Positions 18,749 through 20,114 of a stretch of DNA of 20,114 nt are shown here, piece by piece. The stretch comes from Chara braunii (Eukaryota; Streptophyta; Charophyceae; Charales; Characeae). Under the pieces are notes generated by a model. The model worked only from the letters and a program-made list of their open reading frames with translations. It was not told where the DNA came from and made no database searches. The stretch covers positions 239,732 to 259,845 of the forward strand of contig BFEA01000391.1 in NCBI GenBank assembly GCA_003427395.1, read 5' to 3'. Every line of letters starts with the position of its first letter. Positions within the stretch are counted from its first letter, which is position 1. Made by a program: the position numbers and the translations under genes.

Positions 18749-18779
18749 TGCCTCCAGAACCTCGCCTAGGTTCCGGCAG
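18749..18779. repeat. Two-part hairpin
   Basis: CTGCC (18749-18753) pairs with GGCAG (18775-18779), and inside it GAACCT (18757-18762) pairs with AGGTTC (18768-18773) around a 5-base loop. It stands at the start of the degenerate repeat region and resembles the other short stems of this half of the window. Confidence 0.55.
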
Positions 18780-20114
18780 AACTCCCGCAATCGGTGGGTG
18801 GACTCCCCACAGAGTCTTGATGCGGTCCTACGGGTTGCAATCCCGCCTGCCGCGTTCCTCTCGTAACCAACAGACTAGAGTTAGAGTGAGAAAGGCAGAA
18901 AGAGATAGGTTTGAGACTCTCAGATCCAAAGGAGGTGCACTCAGACTTGCGTGAGAGGGCCTTGGTTCCTTGATGCGTCTGAGGGCCCCGCAATGGCAGC
19001 CAAAGCCGTGCAGCAGCTCGGTCAATTAGAAGTCAGGCCGCCAACTGTTGACTTTCCAGGACCTCTCCAACTTACACCCATATCATCTTCAATGAACTCC
19101 GCCACTTCCCACACGTTCATAATTCTAAGCTGTTAGTTGCGGGTAGGGCTTATAATCCTACGCCTTGCCTCCACTTAGCACATTCGGCAGGACGTACACC
19201 ACTTCAGCCGATAAGTAGGCCTGCAATCATGCGTTTGGATCCGTGTCTGCCCTGCACAACAAGACGAATAACGCATAACTCTGCAGGCAACGTTGCCGAC
19301 CTGCAACTCACCTCCTTCGTGCTCTAGCTGGCAGAATGAACAGTGCATTAGCCACCAAGCAGATTTTCAGTTGTGTTGCTACTGCCCATCATTCACTAGG
19401 CAATCTTCTGCAGGCGCAGTTCCACTGCTGTGTACCGGTACTCAATGTATGGCCCAACAACCCTCTATCTGCACTGAGCTAGTCACACCGCCNAACTCTC
19501 ACTGCTTGATCTTCGGTTCAACCGACAGCGCCCACGTTCCAAATGAGTATCCTCCCTCTCTGTAGGACTTCAACCACTCCCTCAAGCTCACGGCCCCAAG
19601 TGTATTAGCTATAGGAGAGCTTTGCAATCCCGCGGCTTGCCTCCGACTTACTCCGCCGATAGGATGAGCAACGCACCAGCCAGTAGATAGATCTGCAATC
19701 CCACAACCGTCATTGATCGCCCCATACAACAGGTTGAGTAGTACTCAAGCCTGTGGGCAAACACACAGACCAGTAGGCAAGCCCCCCCCCCACTACTTCA
19801 GACAATTGGACAGAATGGCGTGCCGACCAATCGGCCAAGTCTGCTTCTACCAGCTGGCTTGCTGCGGCCTGGGCTCACAGTTTGAACAACAACCGATCAA
19901 CAGGTAAGTTTTATAGTCCCTTGCAGTCGGCCTTCTTACTTGTGCAGGCTGATAAGGCAAGCGGCTATTCAGATGACAGGCAGGCCTGTAGTCCCACTCA
20001 AGGACTCAAAACAAGATGGGCTTCAAGCAGCGTACTGGCCCCCACGCAAAATTTGCAGTCTCGCTTCCGCCACTTCGCCGCTTCAGCCCGACGAAGAAGA
20101 TTTAGAGTGGGTCT
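18780..20114. repeat. Degenerate repeat with a period of about 70-80 bases
   Basis: Words resembling TGCAATCCCGC recur near 18837, 19147, 19220, 19300, 19622, 19692, 19912, 19986 and 20053. Where neighbours are both detectable they are about 67-80 bases apart. Several are followed by CTTGCCTCC- or CTTCCGCC-like words and preceded by TAAGTAGGCC- or CAGTAGGCAAG-like words. Divergence is high, so unit borders are uncertain, and the repeat appears to run off the window end. No ORF here looks real. One N lies at 19493. Confidence 0.45.
19782..19791. repeat. Ten-base poly(C) run
   Basis: An uninterrupted run of ten C follows AGTAGGCAAG. Such homopolymers are prone to length error in sequencing and to slippage. 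Confidence 0.9.

Overview
This looks like eukaryotic nuclear DNA of low gene density. The evidence is a reverse-strand U6 spliceosomal RNA-like sequence, a coding region that reads through only if a 336-base GT-AG intron is removed, a decayed retrotransposon Gag, TATA boxes, an AATAAA signal, a TTA microsatellite and long non-coding stretches. The 5' half of the U6 copy (short 5' hairpin, then TAAAATTGGAAC) is most like green-lineage U6 as I remember it, so a plant or alga is my best guess. I cannot name the organism. No bacterial, plasmid, phage or organelle genes were recognised.

Layout. 1-420: a 25-bp tandem duplication and the U6-like sequence (minus strand, probably a pseudogene). 420-4120: mostly non-coding, with a TATA-like box (838-846), one uncertain 175-codon ORF and a 96-bp exact duplication with an N at the seam. 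4120-6244, minus strand: a degenerate Gag region (helical Gag-like segment, coiled coil, CCHC zinc knuckle) broken by a frame change and stop codons, preceded by a 173-codon ORF of unknown function. No protease, reverse transcriptase or integrase was found, and no LTRs were recognised. 6245-9900: non-coding, with a cluster of hairpins near 6.7 kb and a GC-rich stretch, then a polypurine tract, the microsatellite and two strong inverted repeats. 9919-10621: a TATAAAAG box followed by a charged 176-codon ORF. 13867-15195: the best protein gene in the window, two exons encoding about 330 residues of unknown family, with AATAAA at 15449.

15900-20114 holds no convincing coding sequence but is rich in RNA-like structure: a chain of short perfect hairpins (15920-16226), isolated hairpins near 16.3 and 16.75 kb, a three-copy repeat of about 120 bp with a conserved-position hairpin, and an array of ten hairpin units (17654-18472). 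In that array a 20-base core is nearly constant, while the flanking arms differ between units and mostly remain complementary within a unit. The end of the window carries a degenerate repeat of about 70-80 bases. The covarying array is the most interesting signal. It behaves like a family of structured RNA (or cruciform DNA) elements that I do not recognise.

The genes do not form an evident pathway. The window is best read as a retroelement graveyard, one orphan intron-containing gene, and a structure-rich non-coding domain.
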